Shown in pieces: positions 63,876-64,000 of a stretch of 64,000 bases of DNA. The stretch lies in NCBI RefSeq assembly GCF_003334855.1, contig NZ_QOWE01000034.1, forward strand, positions 30,834 through 94,833, in the 5' to 3' direction. This DNA comes from Larkinella punicea. GTDB lineage: Bacteria; Bacteroidota; Bacteroidia; Cytophagales; Spirosomataceae. The notes under the pieces were generated by a model, which did no database searches, had not been told where the DNA came from, and saw nothing but the letters and a program-made list of their open reading frames with translations. A program made the translations under genes and the position numbers. The number at the start of each line of letters is the position of its first letter. Within the stretch, counting starts at the first letter, position 1.

Positions 63876-63953
63876 GGATCAAGAGCAAAAGTTGTGGAGG
63901 GCGTAGGATTTTTTGGATCAAGAGCAAAAGTTGTGGAGGGCGTAGGATTTTTT
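63876..63953. repeat. 39-bp direct tandem duplication
   Basis: Two identical 39-nt units (63876-63914 and 63915-63953). One frame reads through both units with 13 codons each; no gene is evident around it before the window ends. Confidence 0.85.
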
Positions 63954-64000
63954 TAGGTTTGTGTTTTTGATCAAACCTGTATTGTTTTGGAGAGTTTCTT

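Overview
The window is chromosomal DNA of a Bacteroidetes, most likely a Cytophagales of the Spirosoma/Larkinella type. The evidence is two SusC/SusD pairs, a T9SS-sorted metalloprotease, a Reg_prop/Y_Y_Y sensor kinase, Bacteroidetes-type -7 elements (TAnnTTTG) before many genes, weak or absent Shine-Dalgarno sequences, and several families of dispersed long inverted repeats in the gaps. Genus is an inference. Genes are dense and mostly in short operons; no rRNA, CRISPR array or complete insertion sequence is visible.

Layout. 0-3.8 kb: end of a SusC gene, its SusD partner and an AhpD-like peroxidase. 3.84-5.62 kb: an AT-rich islet (unknown 143-aa protein plus a Mrr-like nuclease) bounded by two 97-nt inverted repeats, one running into the 3' end of tRNA-Arg(CCT), the other carrying a 15-nt inverted copy of that tRNA end. 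5.7-16.7 kb: hflX, a MATE exporter, pyruvate carboxylase, a fatty-acid hydroxylase/SelW-like pair behind a Crp-family regulator, DUF4870 and DUF2490 proteins and a lipoprotein. 16.9-24.4 kb (minus strand): miaB, sigma-54 activator, lptE, a TPR-like gene and secG, with a BamA/TamA-like lipoprotein gene upstream, i.e. envelope biogenesis functions. 24.4-34.4 kb: TrmH-type methyltransferase, a sensor kinase and its LuxR-type regulator, then a full SusC/SusD operon preceded by a leader with promoter, mini-ORF and terminator.

34.6-42 kb: secreted proteins, a YhhQ-type transporter, and an SGNH hydrolase coupled to a PVC-type cytochrome c/HEAT protein. 42-50 kb: AlaA-type aminotransferase and glutamate synthase gltB-gltD with a DUF29 gene between the two subunits, a nitrogen/amino-group module. 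50.7-54.5 kb: a small secreted protein just upstream of an M4 (thermolysin-family) protease with propeller, Ig-like and T9SS sorting domains. 54.5-63.4 kb: RNase Z, a sugar isomerase/FemAB-like/Gfo-Idh-MocA operon, a STAS protein with purC, a thiolase and a BatB/BatC-like pair. 63.5-64 kb: tRNA-Ser(GCT), tRNA-Pro(TGG) and a 39-bp tandem duplication.

The best candidate for an undescribed system is the 3.84-5.62 kb islet: its two terminal repeats align without gaps over 97 nt (79 identical), each contains a long hairpin, and the differences in the stem include compensatory pairs. Secondary points are inverted repeats that have become part of the signal-peptide regions of LptE and of the BamA-like lipoprotein, the leader upstream of the second susC, and a possible protease/inhibitor pair.
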